From NCBI RefSeq assembly GCF_018882125.1, contig NZ_JACVOZ010000002.1, positions 310,001 through 374,000 of the forward strand: a stretch of DNA of 64,000 nucleotides. Direction: 5' to 3'. Origin of the DNA: Polynucleobacter sp. AP-Melu-500A-A1 (GTDB lineage: Bacteria; Pseudomonadota; Gammaproteobacteria; Burkholderiales; Burkholderiaceae). Below, in pieces: positions 55,883 through 64,000 of this stretch. The notes below the pieces were generated by a model. The model saw only the letters and a program-made list of their open reading frames with translations, ran no database searches and was not told where the DNA came from. A program made the translations under genes and the position numbers. Numbering within the stretch: the first letter of the stretch is position 1; each line of letters begins with the position of its first letter.

Positions 55883-56899
55883 TTATTCCCAGGATGCTCT
55901 AGGGTAAAAGAATACGCCATGAGGTGATTTACCAACTGGAATAACCGTCATCAACTTCATAGAAGGAATATCAATCACACCAACCTTTTTTGAGAATCGA
56001 AAAGTAACCCACATCGTTTTACCATCGGGTGTAATTTCCATATCATCCGGTCCTGCGGGTAGCCCGGTAATATCACCTACCTTCTCTAGGGTCTGCATAT
56101 TGATCAGACTAATTGTTGAGGCAATCCGATTACTAACAAACACATGCTTCTTATCCCCAAGTGGGCGGAAATTATGGGCGCCCTTACCTGTAAAGATGCG
56201 CTTGACTTCCTTACGATTTTTCCAATCGATCACCTGAACATGGTCTTCACCTGTGATGCCAACCAAGAGATATTGATCCCCAGGCGTAATCCATAAACCG
56301 GCTGGCACTTTAGCGGTCGGCATTTTCCATAACAGCGTTTGCGTATCGAGATCAATTGCTGCTAATTCACTTGAGTCCTGCAAGGTAATAAAAGCAATTT
56401 TGCTATCTGCAGTAAAAGCGATGTGACTTGGGGTCTTTGCTAACTTAATTGTCTTTGCTAATTTCAGACTCGCGCCATCTGCAGAGTAAATATCGACACG
56501 GTCTAGACGGTTGCCATTAGCAATAAACCATTTATGATTTGGTGAGTAACCGATTTGATAGGGATCAATGATGTTCGGAATCTTTCCAGTGAGTTCACCG
56601 CTAATGGGATTCATTAAGACAACATCATTACCTGCCGCATTTGCAATGAGTAAGGTTTTTTGATCTGGCGTCATCATCAAGTGATGTGGCTCTTTACCCA
56701 CCGCTACTGTCTTCACTACTTTGCGTGTAGGCATATCAATCAAACTAACGGAAGCATCACCTGAATTGAGAATGACGGCTAATTTCGGCTCAACTGGAAC
56801 AGGCGTCTGTGCAATGACGAGAGAACTCGGCAATAGAACTGAAAGTAATGTGGATATCGCAAGGGTAGGAAATCCAAAAATCTTGATAAATATATGCAT
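55883..56899 (-). CDS. YncE-like beta-propeller protein (secreted)
   Basis: A 338-residue protein with a signal peptide (LATLAVLLPSSLVIAQ-like N-terminus, cleavage near residue 31) and repeated beta-propeller blades. Examples are AVILNSGDASVSLIDMPTRKVVKTVAVGKEPHHLMMTPDQKTLLIANAAG and GPDDMEITPDGKTMWVTFRFSKKVGVIDIPSMKLMTVIPVGKSPHGVFF. This is the YVTN/cytochrome cd1-like repeat type. No haem motif (CxxCH) is present. Function unknown, perhaps a periplasmic binding or scaffold protein. Confidence 0.85.
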   Translation of the reverse strand: MHIFIKIFGFPTLAISTLLSVLLPSSLVIAQTPVPVEPKLAVILNSGDASVSLIDMPTRKVVKTVAVGKEPHHLMMTPDQKTLLIANAAGNDVVLMNPISGELTGKIPNIIDPYQIGYSPNHKWFIANGNRLDRVDIYSADGASLKLAKTIKLAKTPSHIAFTADSKIAFITLQDSSELAAIDLDTQTLLWKMPTAKVPAGLWITPGDQYLLVGITGEDHVQVIDWKNRKEVKRIFTGKGAHNFRPLGDKKHVFVSNRIASTISLINMQTLEKVGDITGLPAGPDDMEITPDGKTMWVTFRFSKKVGVIDIPSMKLMTVIPVGKSPHGVFFYPRASWE

Positions 56900-56958
56900 T
56901 TCTACATTGTAAGCAATCAGATCCTAGTCAATGCCCTCAGAAACGGAGAGGATTTGAT

Positions 56959-59900
56959 CTAGCGCAAGCTAGCTAAAACTTTTTCTAGGCGCTTTAAGGA
57001 CATTGGGCTTGGCGTTTTGAGTTCCTGCGCATACAAGGCAACCCTGAGCTCTTCAAGCTGCCAGCGAAAATCCTGCAGTCCCTGATCCTCAGCCAAAGCA
57101 TAGGAAGATGACCCTCGATTGCCTTGTAGTAACTTTTGCCATGGCTTTGCAACAGACTCCCAGTCTTTTTGACATTGCGCGTCCCTCCCGGGATTTGAGC
57201 GCAACTTATCAATTCTGAGGGTAATCGCCTTCAGGTACCTGGGAATATGTACCAGTTGCTCATAGGGAATTTCTGAAACGAATTTAGGAAAGATCAAGGC
57301 CTGTATCTGCCCTTGAATATCTGCATAGGCGCTTGGAGAAGCTGCCTTTGCCTGAGCAAGTTTCTTTTGCAAGTCGGCATTGGTTTGCAAAGCCGCTAAG
57401 GCATGCTTGGCAAGCTCTTGTGCAATTAATGCAAGCCTGGGTTTGCCAGATAGTAATCGCTCTGAAAATTGCCCTGAATTCATGGGGAGTTCACCAGACA
57501 TAAAGGCGCGCTCTACAGCTAAATTTAGAATCTGCTCAACTAAACTATCTACTGATCCGACATTAATAAATAAGAGACCCAATTCACGTAAACCTGGCAA
57601 TTGTTTTTGTAATGCCTTGAGCGTATCTTTATTTGACAATACAAAAAGGCGTCGCAATCCTTGACGGTGATGCTTTCTGGCTTCCAGTACATCATCAAAA
57701 ACTTCTAAATCAACATAGTCGCCCTGATCCACTAGTGCTGGATAACCAAAAAGGGTTTGATTGCCTTTTTGAATCTCAAGGGTTTCTGGAAGTTCGCCAA
57801 ACTCCCAAGAGCGATATCCTCCCTGCTCTACCTTTCTAGCATTGTCTGTAGAAGATGTCGCTTCCTTAGACTGACTGCTTGTCACTACTGGGTCAACACC
57901 TAGTTCCACTTGAGCGGCTTCCTGGGCAATTGCCTGAAAAGCACTGCGTGCCGTCTCTCCATATTCGGAACGCAAGCGCGCTAAATTACGTTCTACCTCA
58001 AGCTGTCTTTGATGCTCATCAATCAAGCGAAAGTTCATGGAGCAATGTAAGGGTAAAGATTCTGGCCTAAAGTCTGCACGTTTAATCTCTAATCCACGCT
58101 CCTGTCGAATATCGCTGATCAAACTATCTAAAAAATCACCCACGCCAAATTGCTTTTCATCTAATTGACGCTCTAGAAATGACTTTGCGTACTCGGGTAG
58201 TGGAACGCAGTGACGTCTCAACTTTTGCGGGAGAGATTTTAAGAGCAATAAAACTTTTTCCTCGCACATCCCTGGCACCAACCACTCACATCGCCGACCA
58301 TCCACTTGGTTTAGCTGAGTTAAGGGTACAACCAAGGTAATACCATCTTTTGGGCTGCCTGGCTCAAAGTGATACGTCAAGCTGAGCTCAGCTCCACCCA
58401 CGATCATCTTTTTTGGATAACGATCAACCGTAATACCAGCCGCTTCATGGCGCATCAGATCCGCTTTAGCCAAGCGGAGCTGGGAATCTAGGTCAGCATC
58501 TTTTTTAAACCAACTAGCAAGCCCCTCTCGACTACAAACCGTTTTTGGAATTCGAGACTCATAAAAAGCAAAAAGTAAGTCATCATCAACTAAGACGTCC
58601 GGGCGACGTGAGCGATGCTCAAGGGCTTCAATCTCTTTAATTAAGCGTCGGTTGTGCCAGAAGAAATGAAAGAGATTGGGATATTTTTTCTTGGCATCTG
58701 CCTCGGTTTCTCGCACGAGCGAGGGGGTATCCATTCGACCAAACATTTCTTCCTGTACCAAAGCCTGGCTAATAAATAATTCGCGGGCTTCTTCTGGATT
58801 ATGCGGCTCGTATCGTACTCGCCGTCCATGATAGATCGGTAAGCCATATAAAGTGCCACGCTCAAAGGCCATAACTTCACCCTGGCGGTTATCCCAAAAT
58901 GGATCGCTTAAGGATTTAATGAGGCGATGCGCTGCAACGCGTTCGACCCACTGCGGTTCAATTTTGGCAATCGTTCGAGCATACATACGGGTGGTTTCTT
59001 GTAACTCTCCTGCCAAGATCCAAGCCCCTGCCTTTTTGCCAATGGTTGAGCCAGGCCAAATGAAGGGGCGAATACCACGAGCTCCCATATACCCCCCAGT
59101 CTTACTCCCGCGTTCTTGAGACTTTTCATCCTCTTCTTTTTTGACAACATATCCCAGAAGGCCTGTTAATAAAGAGAGATGTACTTGCTCATAAGTAGCG
59201 GGAAGGCCATTTTCTTTCCAACCCTTTTCTCCTAGCATGGTATGTAATTGGCCATGCACATCACGCCACTCTCGCAGTCGACGGGGAGATAAAAATTTAC
59301 TGCGGCAGAGAGTCTCCAATTGACGATTACTATGCTTGTGTTGCAAAGCATCTTGATACCAATTCCAGAGTTTTACAAAACTGAGAAATTCGGAGCGCTC
59401 ATCTGCAAACTGCAAATGCGCTTGGTCTGCAGCCGCCGCCTGATCCAAAGGTCTTTCTCGTGGATCTTGCGTGGCTAATGCTGATGCAATGATCGTTACT
59501 TCCTTTAGGGCATTTTGTTCTTTGGCAGCTAAGAGCATCCTACCAATGCGGGGATCCAGTGGTAAGTCTGCTAATTGCCTACCCATAGCAGTTAATTTAA
59601 AACTGTGAGTAATGTCTTGAAGATCTTCAGGAAGATTTTCATCAAACTCAATGGCGCCTAACTCGTCTAGGAGCTGAACGCCATCGGTAATCGCTCGTCC
59701 TAATGGTTTGTCGATAAAAGGAAATTGCTGAATACGGGGTAAACGGAGTGCGCTCATGCGTAACAAGACTGCGGCTAAAGAACTCCGTAAGATTTCAGGG
59801 TCTGTGAACTTGGGGCGAGCCTGATAATCCAGCTCGCTATACAAGCGTATACATATGCCGTCAGAAACCCGTCCACATCGCCCTGCTCTTTGGTTGGCTG

Positions 59901-61008
59901 CTGCTTGTGAAATAGGCTCGATTTGCAGTTGCTCTACTTTGTTGCGATAAGAGTAGCGCTTGACTCGGGCTAGACCACTATCAATCACGTAACGAATACC
60001 AGGAACCGTTAATGAGGTTTCGGCTACGTTGGTTGTCAAAATAATACGGCGACCATTCCCAGGACTAAATACTCTTTCTTGTTCTGCGACCGATTGGCGA
60101 GCAAATAAGGTAAGCACCTCTGGATGAAAACGTTGCTGCAATACATGATCTTTACGAAGTGTTTCTGCACAATCCCGAATTTCACGCTCACCTGGCAAAA
60201 ATACTAAAACATCTCCCGCCCCATTTGTCCCTTCACGCCATACCTTGGCAATTTCCTCAGCGACAGCATCTGGAATCTCCTTGGCTTGCTTGGATTCTTT
60301 TTTACCATCTGACTTTGCATCAGGTTCCAGTGGGGAATATCGCTGCTCCACAGGAAAGAGACGTCCACTCACCTCGATCACTGGGGCTAATTTGCCATCG
60401 ATTGCAAAGTGATCCGCAAAACGTTGTGCATCAATGGTTGCCGAGGTAATGATGAGTTTTAGGTCTGGCCTCTTTGGCAATAGTTGCCTGAGATACCCTA
60501 ATAAGAAATCAATATTGAGACTGCGCTCATGAGCCTCATCAATGATGAGCGTGTCATAAGCTCGCAGCTGTGGATCTCGCTGCGTCTCCGCCAGCAAAAT
60601 TCCATCCGTCATTAACTTAATCGAGGCGGTGGAGCTTGACTTATCAGCAAAACGCACTTGATAACCTACGTCTTGCCCTACTGGGGAGCCTAGCTCTTGA
60701 GCGATTCGCTTTGCTGTAGCAGTGGCAGCAATTCGGCGTGGCTGGGTATGACCAATCAACTTACCGCCATTGATCGTTCCCCGGCCTAATTCAAGACAAA
60801 TCTTTGGCAATTGAGTCGTCTTACCTGAGCCCGTCTCGCCACAGACGATCACTACCTGGTGAGATTGCAAAGCTTCTTGAATAATTCGGCGCTGACTAGA
60901 GACCGGCAATTCCTCCGGAAAGCGGATTTCGAGCTTAGGTGAGGTGTTGGAAGCAGGCACAGGGTTTAGGCTTGCTTTGGGTTTTTGTTGGTTTATAGGC
61001 TCTTGCAC
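56959..61008 (-). CDS. hrpA: ATP-dependent RNA helicase HrpA
   Basis: A DEAH-box helicase of 1349 residues, full length for HrpA. Walker A is GETGSGKTTQLPK, the DEAH motif LIIDEAHERS, then SATID, TNVAETSLTVPGIRYVIDSG and QRAGRCGR. HA2, OB-fold and the long DUF3418 C-terminal region (AAGITVDRYPKK, QLEELRVALYAQELKTPSPMSLKRLEKVL) follow. The apparent start is a GTG with no good ribosome site, 17 bases from the divergent argA ATG; a GTG 16 codons later is possible. Confidence 0.95.
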   Translation of the reverse strand: MQEPINQQKPKASLNPVPASNTSPKLEIRFPEELPVSSQRRIIQEALQSHQVVIVCGETGSGKTTQLPKICLELGRGTINGGKLIGHTQPRRIAATATAKRIAQELGSPVGQDVGYQVRFADKSSSTASIKLMTDGILLAETQRDPQLRAYDTLIIDEAHERSLNIDFLLGYLRQLLPKRPDLKLIITSATIDAQRFADHFAIDGKLAPVIEVSGRLFPVEQRYSPLEPDAKSDGKKESKQAKEIPDAVAEEIAKVWREGTNGAGDVLVFLPGEREIRDCAETLRKDHVLQQRFHPEVLTLFARQSVAEQERVFSPGNGRRIILTTNVAETSLTVPGIRYVIDSGLARVKRYSYRNKVEQLQIEPISQAAANQRAGRCGRVSDGICIRLYSELDYQARPKFTDPEILRSSLAAVLLRMSALRLPRIQQFPFIDKPLGRAITDGVQLLDELGAIEFDENLPEDLQDITHSFKLTAMGRQLADLPLDPRIGRMLLAAKEQNALKEVTIIASALATQDPRERPLDQAAAADQAHLQFADERSEFLSFVKLWNWYQDALQHKHSNRQLETLCRSKFLSPRRLREWRDVHGQLHTMLGEKGWKENGLPATYEQVHLSLLTGLLGYVVKKEEDEKSQERGSKTGGYMGARGIRPFIWPGSTIGKKAGAWILAGELQETTRMYARTIAKIEPQWVERVAAHRLIKSLSDPFWDNRQGEVMAFERGTLYGLPIYHGRRVRYEPHNPEEARELFISQALVQEEMFGRMDTPSLVRETEADAKKKYPNLFHFFWHNRRLIKEIEALEHRSRRPDVLVDDDLLFAFYESRIPKTVCSREGLASWFKKDADLDSQLRLAKADLMRHEAAGITVDRYPKKMIVGGAELSLTYHFEPGSPKDGITLVVPLTQLNQVDGRRCEWLVPGMCEEKVLLLLKSLPQKLRRHCVPLPEYAKSFLERQLDEKQFGVGDFLDSLISDIRQERGLEIKRADFRPESLPLHCSMNFRLIDEHQRQLEVERNLARLRSEYGETARSAFQAIAQEAAQVELGVDPVVTSSQSKEATSSTDNARKVEQGGYRSWEFGELPETLEIQKGNQTLFGYPALVDQGDYVDLEVFDDVLEARKHHRQGLRRLFVLSNKDTLKALQKQLPGLRELGLLFINVGSVDSLVEQILNLAVERAFMSGELPMNSGQFSERLLSGKPRLALIAQELAKHALAALQTNADLQKKLAQAKAASPSAYADIQGQIQALIFPKFVSEIPYEQLVHIPRYLKAITLRIDKLRSNPGRDAQCQKDWESVAKPWQKLLQGNRGSSSYALAEDQGLQDFRWQLEELRVALYAQELKTPSPMSLKRLEKVLASLR

Positions 61009-61010
61009 CC

Positions 61011-61016
61011 TATAAT
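61011..61016 (+). promoter_or_regulatory. -10 element of a near-leaderless argA promoter
   Basis: A perfect TATAAT with TTGGTT (60988-60993) exactly 17 bases upstream. Transcription would start at about 61022-61024, only 2-4 bases before the argA ATG. Confidence 0.5.
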
Positions 61017-61025
61017 TTTCTCACT

Positions 61026-62390
61026 ATGCCGACAAATGCACCAAATCAGGCCTCAAGTGCCGAAGAATCTACCCCCAATTTCCCCTTCGTAGGATGGTTG
61101 CGTGACGTTGCCCCCTACATTCATAGCTTTCGAGAAAAGACCTTTGTCATTGCTTTTGCTGGAGAGCTAGTACAAGAAATTGGTCTTGAAAATCTCATTG
61201 AGGATATCGCGATGTTGCATGCCATGGGCATGCGCATTGTATTGGTCCATGGCATTCGCCCGCAGATTGAAGAACAATTGATGTTGCGCAAGATTAAAAG
61301 CAAGTTTGGTAAGAGCGCAATGAATGCCTACCGTATTACTGATGCTGCAGCACTCGAGTGCGTTAAAGAGGCAGCAGGTGAATTACGTTTAGATATTGAG
61401 GCGGCTTTTAGTCGTGGCTTACCAAATACACCGATGGCTGGATCTCGTATTTCTGTTATCTCAGGTAATTTCATTACAGCGATGCCTGTCGGGGTAGTAG
61501 AAGGTGTTGATTACATCCATACTGGTTTAGTGCGCAAAGTGGACTCCACCTCCATCAAATTATCTTTGGATAGCAATAAGATCGTCTTACTTTCACCTTT
61601 GGGGTTCTCGCCAACTGGACAAGCATTTAATTTAGCCTATGAAGATGTAGCAGCCTCCACAGCTGCGGCTCTCAAAGCAGACAAGTTGATTTTCTTAAGT
61701 CCGTATGAAGGCTTACTCGATAGCGAAGGCGATCTCATCACAGAACTCTCATTGCCGCAACTTCAAGACTACATGGTCGATAACAAAGAGTTGGCTATTG
61801 GCATGAAAAGCCTTTTGAACATCTCTGGCAGGGCAATTCGTGCTGGCGTAAGCCGCGTTCACTTCCTCCCCTGCAATCAAGATGGCGCATTGCTGGAGGA
61901 GCTCTTTACGCATGATGGTATCGGCATGATGTTGGCCTCCTCTGATATTGAGAATTTGCGGGAAGCCAATCAAGATGACGTGGGTGGTATTTTGCAACTC
62001 ACCATGCCATTAGAAGAAGAAGGTATCCTGGCAGCTCGTGGACAAGACGTGATTGAGCGGGATATTCAGCGCTTTTCAGTCATTGAACATGATCGCGTAC
62101 TTTTCGGGTGCGCTGCTCTCTTCCCCTTCCCAGATGGCGTTGGTGAATTAGCCTGTCTTGCAGTGGATCAAGATGTACAAGGTTCAGGTGATGGCGAGCG
62201 CCTTCTTAAGCGGATTGAAATGCGCGCTAAGCAAGAAGGTATCAAAAAATTATTTGTTCTAACAACCCGCACTGAGCATTGGTTTTTGAAGCGTGGTTTT
62301 AAACGCGCATCAGTGGATGATTTGCCTGAAGAGCGTAAACAAATTTATAACTGGGATCGTAAGTCCATGGTTTTAACTAAAGATTTATAA
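61026..62390 (+). CDS. argA: Amino-acid N-acetyltransferase (N-acetylglutamate synthase)
   Basis: First step of arginine synthesis. The 454-residue protein joins an amino-acid-kinase-like domain (MRIVLVHGIRPQIEEQL, SVISGNFITAMPVGVVEGVDYIHTGLVRKVD, LSPLGFSPTGQAFNLAYEDVA) to a C-terminal GNAT domain (ELACLAVDQDVQGSGDGERLLKRIEMRAKQEG, FVLTTRTEHWFLKRGF). This is the classic long ArgA. It precedes yggX by 15 bases. Confidence 0.96.
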   Translation: MPTNAPNQASSAEESTPNFPFVGWLRDVAPYIHSFREKTFVIAFAGELVQEIGLENLIEDIAMLHAMGMRIVLVHGIRPQIEEQLMLRKIKSKFGKSAMNAYRITDAAALECVKEAAGELRLDIEAAFSRGLPNTPMAGSRISVISGNFITAMPVGVVEGVDYIHTGLVRKVDSTSIKLSLDSNKIVLLSPLGFSPTGQAFNLAYEDVAASTAAALKADKLIFLSPYEGLLDSEGDLITELSLPQLQDYMVDNKELAIGMKSLLNISGRAIRAGVSRVHFLPCNQDGALLEELFTHDGIGMMLASSDIENLREANQDDVGGILQLTMPLEEEGILAARGQDVIERDIQRFSVIEHDRVLFGCAALFPFPDGVGELACLAVDQDVQGSGDGERLLKRIEMRAKQEGIKKLFVLTTRTEHWFLKRGFKRASVDDLPEERKQIYNWDRKSMVLTKDL

Positions 62391-62405
62391 AGAAAGGTAT
62401 TACAG

Positions 62406-62678
62406 ATGGCACGCATGGTTCAATGCATCAAACTCAACAAAGAGGCCGAGGGAATGGATTTCGCACCCCTTCCAGGAGAGCTTGGCAAAAAGATTTGGAA
62501 TCAAGTATCCAAGGAAGCTTGGACTGCATGGTTGAAACATCAAACTATGCTGATTAATGAAAACCGTCTCAATATGGCTGACCCACGCGCCCGTCAATAC
62601 CTTTTAAAGCAAGTTGAAAAATACTTCTTTGAAGGTGGCGCAGACATGGCACAAGGCTATGTTCCCCCGGCAGAATGA
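62406..62678 (+). CDS. yggX: Fe(2+)-trafficking protein YggX
   Basis: A small cytosolic protein that protects iron-sulfur clusters from oxidative damage. The 90-residue sequence has the family start [39 protein letters not shown] and [20 protein letters not shown]. The single Cys7 is conserved. GAAAGG precedes the ATG. Pairing with argA recurs in betaproteobacteria as far as I recall. Confidence 0.96.
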   Translation: MARMVQCIKLNKEAEGMDFAPLPGELGKKIWNQVSKEAWTAWLKHQTMLINENRLNMADPRARQYLLKQVEKYFFEGGADMAQGYVPPAE

Positions 62679-62739
62679 TTGCTGCATCACAATAATGTAT
62701 TAGCTTAAATTTTTATTAAAAATATATTTTGATTTGTTG

Positions 62740-62768
62740 TTGACACTCTATAGCTAGAGGCATAGGAT
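62740..62768 (+). promoter_or_regulatory. Strong sigma-70 promoter of the candidate small RNA
   Basis: Consensus TTGACA (62740-62745), a 17-base spacer, and TAGGAT (62763-62768). An AT-rich tract (62707-62730) lies just upstream like an UP element. It is the best-matched promoter in the window and no protein gene lies downstream on this strand. Confidence 0.7.
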
Positions 62769-62774
62769 GAAGTT

Positions 62775-62932
62775 GTGGGGCGACAGACTTTGTGTCAACC
62801 ACATTGGCGAAAGCCACTTGAGATAAACGCATCTATGCGTTTAAGGACAACGGAACCAATACTCTTCCGTTTGTCTACGCCATGTCAAGCATGGCAATCA
62901 AACCCGATGGGCATACCCCGTCGGGTTTTTTT
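62775..62932 (+). ncRNA. Candidate structured small RNA, family not identified
   Basis: About 158 bases lie between a consensus promoter and a strong terminator, with no plausible protein. The sequence folds into a chain of hairpins: TGTGG/CCACA (62774-62778/62799-62803) with inner GACA/TGTC; TGGC-GAAA-GCCA (62805-62816); AAACGCA/TGCGTTT (62825-62831/62836-62842); GACAACGGAA with TTCCGTTTGTC (62846-62875, one bulge); GCCATG/CATGGC (62879-62884/62890-62895); then the terminator. The loop TCAAG (62885-62889) can pair with CTTGA (62817-62821), a possible pseudoknot. It does not resemble 6S RNA, tmRNA, SRP RNA or RNase P RNA as I know them. Confidence 0.68.
62901..62932 (+). terminator. Intrinsic terminator of the candidate small RNA
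   Basis: AACCCGA (62901-62907) pairs with TCGGGTT (62921-62927), extended by a T-G wobble and GGG/CCC, followed by a run of seven T (62926-62932). The convergent rpiA gene ends 6 bases on. Confidence 0.9.
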
Positions 62933-62937
62933 ACACC

Positions 62938-63648
62938 CTAAAATACAATCCGCTCTACACCAGCAGCATTACTCACCAAGAGTATGTTGGCCTTTTCTTT
63001 AGCAAATAAACCTACGGTGATCACCCCAGCAATCTGATTAATCATTGACTCCATTTTGATGGGATCAGCTATTTGTAAACCTGCCACATCTAAAATCCAC
63101 CCGCCGTTATCTGTAACGAATGGCTCACTTTGGGTTTGACCCAGATCGGCCCGAGTACTTTTTGCCAATCGCAAAGTAACCTTACCACCAAGCTTATCGA
63201 GCTCTCTAGTAATCGCCCCCCTCGCCAAGGGAATGATTTCCACAGGCAAGGCAAAGTTTCCAAGAACTGAAACTTGTTTTGAAGAATCGCAAATGCAGAT
63301 AAATTGTTTAGCCATCGAGGCAATAATTTTCTCGCGAGTTAAGGCCCCACCACCACCCTTAATCATGTGTCCCGCAGGATTGATTTCATCTGCGCCATCT
63401 ACGTAGGCAGGAAGACTCACCACGTCATTAGGATCTAAAACCTGAAAGCCATGTTTGAGGAGACGCTCAGTAGTCGCATTCGAACTTGAGACTGTCCCCG
63501 CAAAATGATCTTTATGGGGCGCTAGAGCATCAATAAAGCAATTCGCAGTCGATCCAGTACCAACCCCCAGGATCTGACCCGCTACTAGCTTTAAGACCTC
63601 GTCTCTTGCTGCCTCACCCACCATCTGCTTTAGTTGATCCTGATTCAT
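62938..63648 (-). CDS. rpiA: Ribose-5-phosphate isomerase A
   Basis: Interconverts ribose-5-phosphate and ribulose-5-phosphate in the pentose phosphate pathway. I use the ATG giving MNQDQLKQMVGEAARDEVL (236 residues); an in-frame TTG four codons earlier has no well-placed ribosome site. Motifs are ILGVGTGSTANCFIDAL, SSSNATTERLL, YVDGADEINPAGHMIKGGGGALTREKIIA and the late VTDNGGWILDV. It is divergent from tal, another gene of the same pathway. Confidence 0.95.
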   Translation of the reverse strand: MNQDQLKQMVGEAARDEVLKLVAGQILGVGTGSTANCFIDALAPHKDHFAGTVSSSNATTERLLKHGFQVLDPNDVVSLPAYVDGADEINPAGHMIKGGGGALTREKIIASMAKQFICICDSSKQVSVLGNFALPVEIIPLARGAITRELDKLGGKVTLRLAKSTRADLGQTQSEPFVTDNGGWILDVAGLQIADPIKMESMINQIAGVITVGLFAKEKANILLVSNAAGVERIVF

Positions 63649-63739
63649 CGCTTTGCTCAATGCCTTTACTGGAATGGAGTATTTAATCCATCTATCATAT
63701 GATAATCACAAGCAATCCTTTTAGATCCTTGATATCACG

Positions 63740-64000
63740 ATGAATAGCGCCACTTCCGCCTTAAATCAGCTTAAAAATCTCACTACTGTGGTTGCCGATA
63801 CCGGCGATTTTGAGCGCATGAAAGAGTTTGCCCCTCAGGACGCTACCACTAACCCCTCTCTAATTCTAAAGGCCGCTCAGCAAAGCAATTATCAATCTTT
63901 GGTGAACTCTGTGAAAGCAGCTCATCCTGGTATGAAACCAGGCGATCTAGTGGATTACATTTTGGTCGCTTTTGGATTAGAAATTCTCAAGATTGTTCCC
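63740..64000 (+). CDS. tal: Transaldolase (partial, cut by the window end)
   Basis: The first 87 codons are present, starting [47 protein letters not shown], the TalB-type signature with DATTNPSLI. The Schiff-base lysine lies beyond the window. It is divergent from rpiA across 91 bases, so the two pentose phosphate genes may share regulation. Confidence 0.94.
   Translation, partial: MNSATSALNQLKNLTTVVADTGDFERMKEFAPQDATTNPSLILKAAQQSNYQSLVNSVKAAHPGMKPGDLVDYILVAFGLEILKIVP

Noticed and set aside
62775..62932. 6S RNA, tmRNA, SRP RNA or RNase P RNA as identity of the small RNA
   Set aside because: The RNA is a chain of small hairpins, not the single long bubble hairpin of 6S RNA. It has no tRNA-like 3' end, no SRP GGAA/GGAG loop pair and no P4-type RNase P core that I could find.
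1..64000. CRISPR arrays, prophage, insertion sequences, tRNA or rRNA genes
   Set aside because: No regular short repeats, transposase or phage genes, or tRNA/rRNA sequences were seen. The gene content is core metabolism throughout.

Overview
The window looks like chromosomal DNA of a low-to-moderate GC betaproteobacterium of the Burkholderiaceae, most likely Polynucleobacter or a close relative. This rests on gene order and protein content: leuC-leuD-leuB-asd-fimV-truA-trpF, sdhCDAB-sdhE-gltA next to a GntR regulator and mdh, aceE-aceF-lpdA with lipoyl domains on E2 and E3, a DUF2863 gene and a phasin. Genes are tightly packed and often overlap by 1-8 bases. I found no rRNA, tRNA, insertion sequence, prophage or CRISPR array. 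No gene-free stretch exceeds 300 bases.

Layout. 1-7380 (minus): leucine, aspartate-semialdehyde and tryptophan biosynthesis, with truA, a FimV-like protein and a tiny lipoprotein between leuC and leuD. 7397-14397: TCA block (gltA, sdhE, sdhBADC, a GntR regulator, divergent mdh). 14410-16856: a lysozyme-inhibitor-like secreted protein, a DUF2863 protein and YaaA. 16935-28721 (plus): a long run of metabolic and maintenance genes (aminotransferase, GST, 3-hydroxybutyryl-CoA dehydrogenase, rarA, cyclophilin, fused pabB-pabC, Nudix, aat-bpt, pyrD, IclR). 28731-37648: a PBP7-like peptidase, a DMT transporter, a phasin and the pyruvate dehydrogenase operon. 37828-45476 (plus): a FixL/FixJ-type two-component pair, folD, prlC and an APC permease. 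45485-61008 (minus): a ferritin-like protein, a cupin, xthA, ntrC, ntrB, glnA, a CinA-like protein, an EI24 protein, a membrane hydroxylase, a deacetylase-like protein, a beta-propeller protein and hrpA. 61026-64000: argA, yggX, a probable small RNA gene, rpiA and the start of tal.

Most of it works as central carbon and nitrogen metabolism: pyruvate to acetyl-CoA (aceEF-lpdA), TCA steps (gltA, sdh, mdh), storage polymer (phasin, hydroxybutyryl-CoA dehydrogenase) and nitrogen assimilation (glnA-ntrBC).

The most unusual points are these. NtrC has Pro in place of the Thr of the sigma-54 contact motif GAFTGA and Gly in place of the Walker B Asp, although its receiver and DNA-binding domains and two good NtrC boxes upstream of glnA are intact. 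An unassigned, highly structured RNA gene with a strong promoter and terminator lies between yggX and rpiA. The two E2 lipoyl domains are about 94% identical in DNA. A perfect operator-like palindrome lies between the gntR and mdh promoters. The argA promoter implies an almost leaderless mRNA. An iminophenyl-pyruvate dimer synthase-type ferritin-like gene stands alone beside a cupin gene. All identifications come from reading the sequence; no database search was possible.
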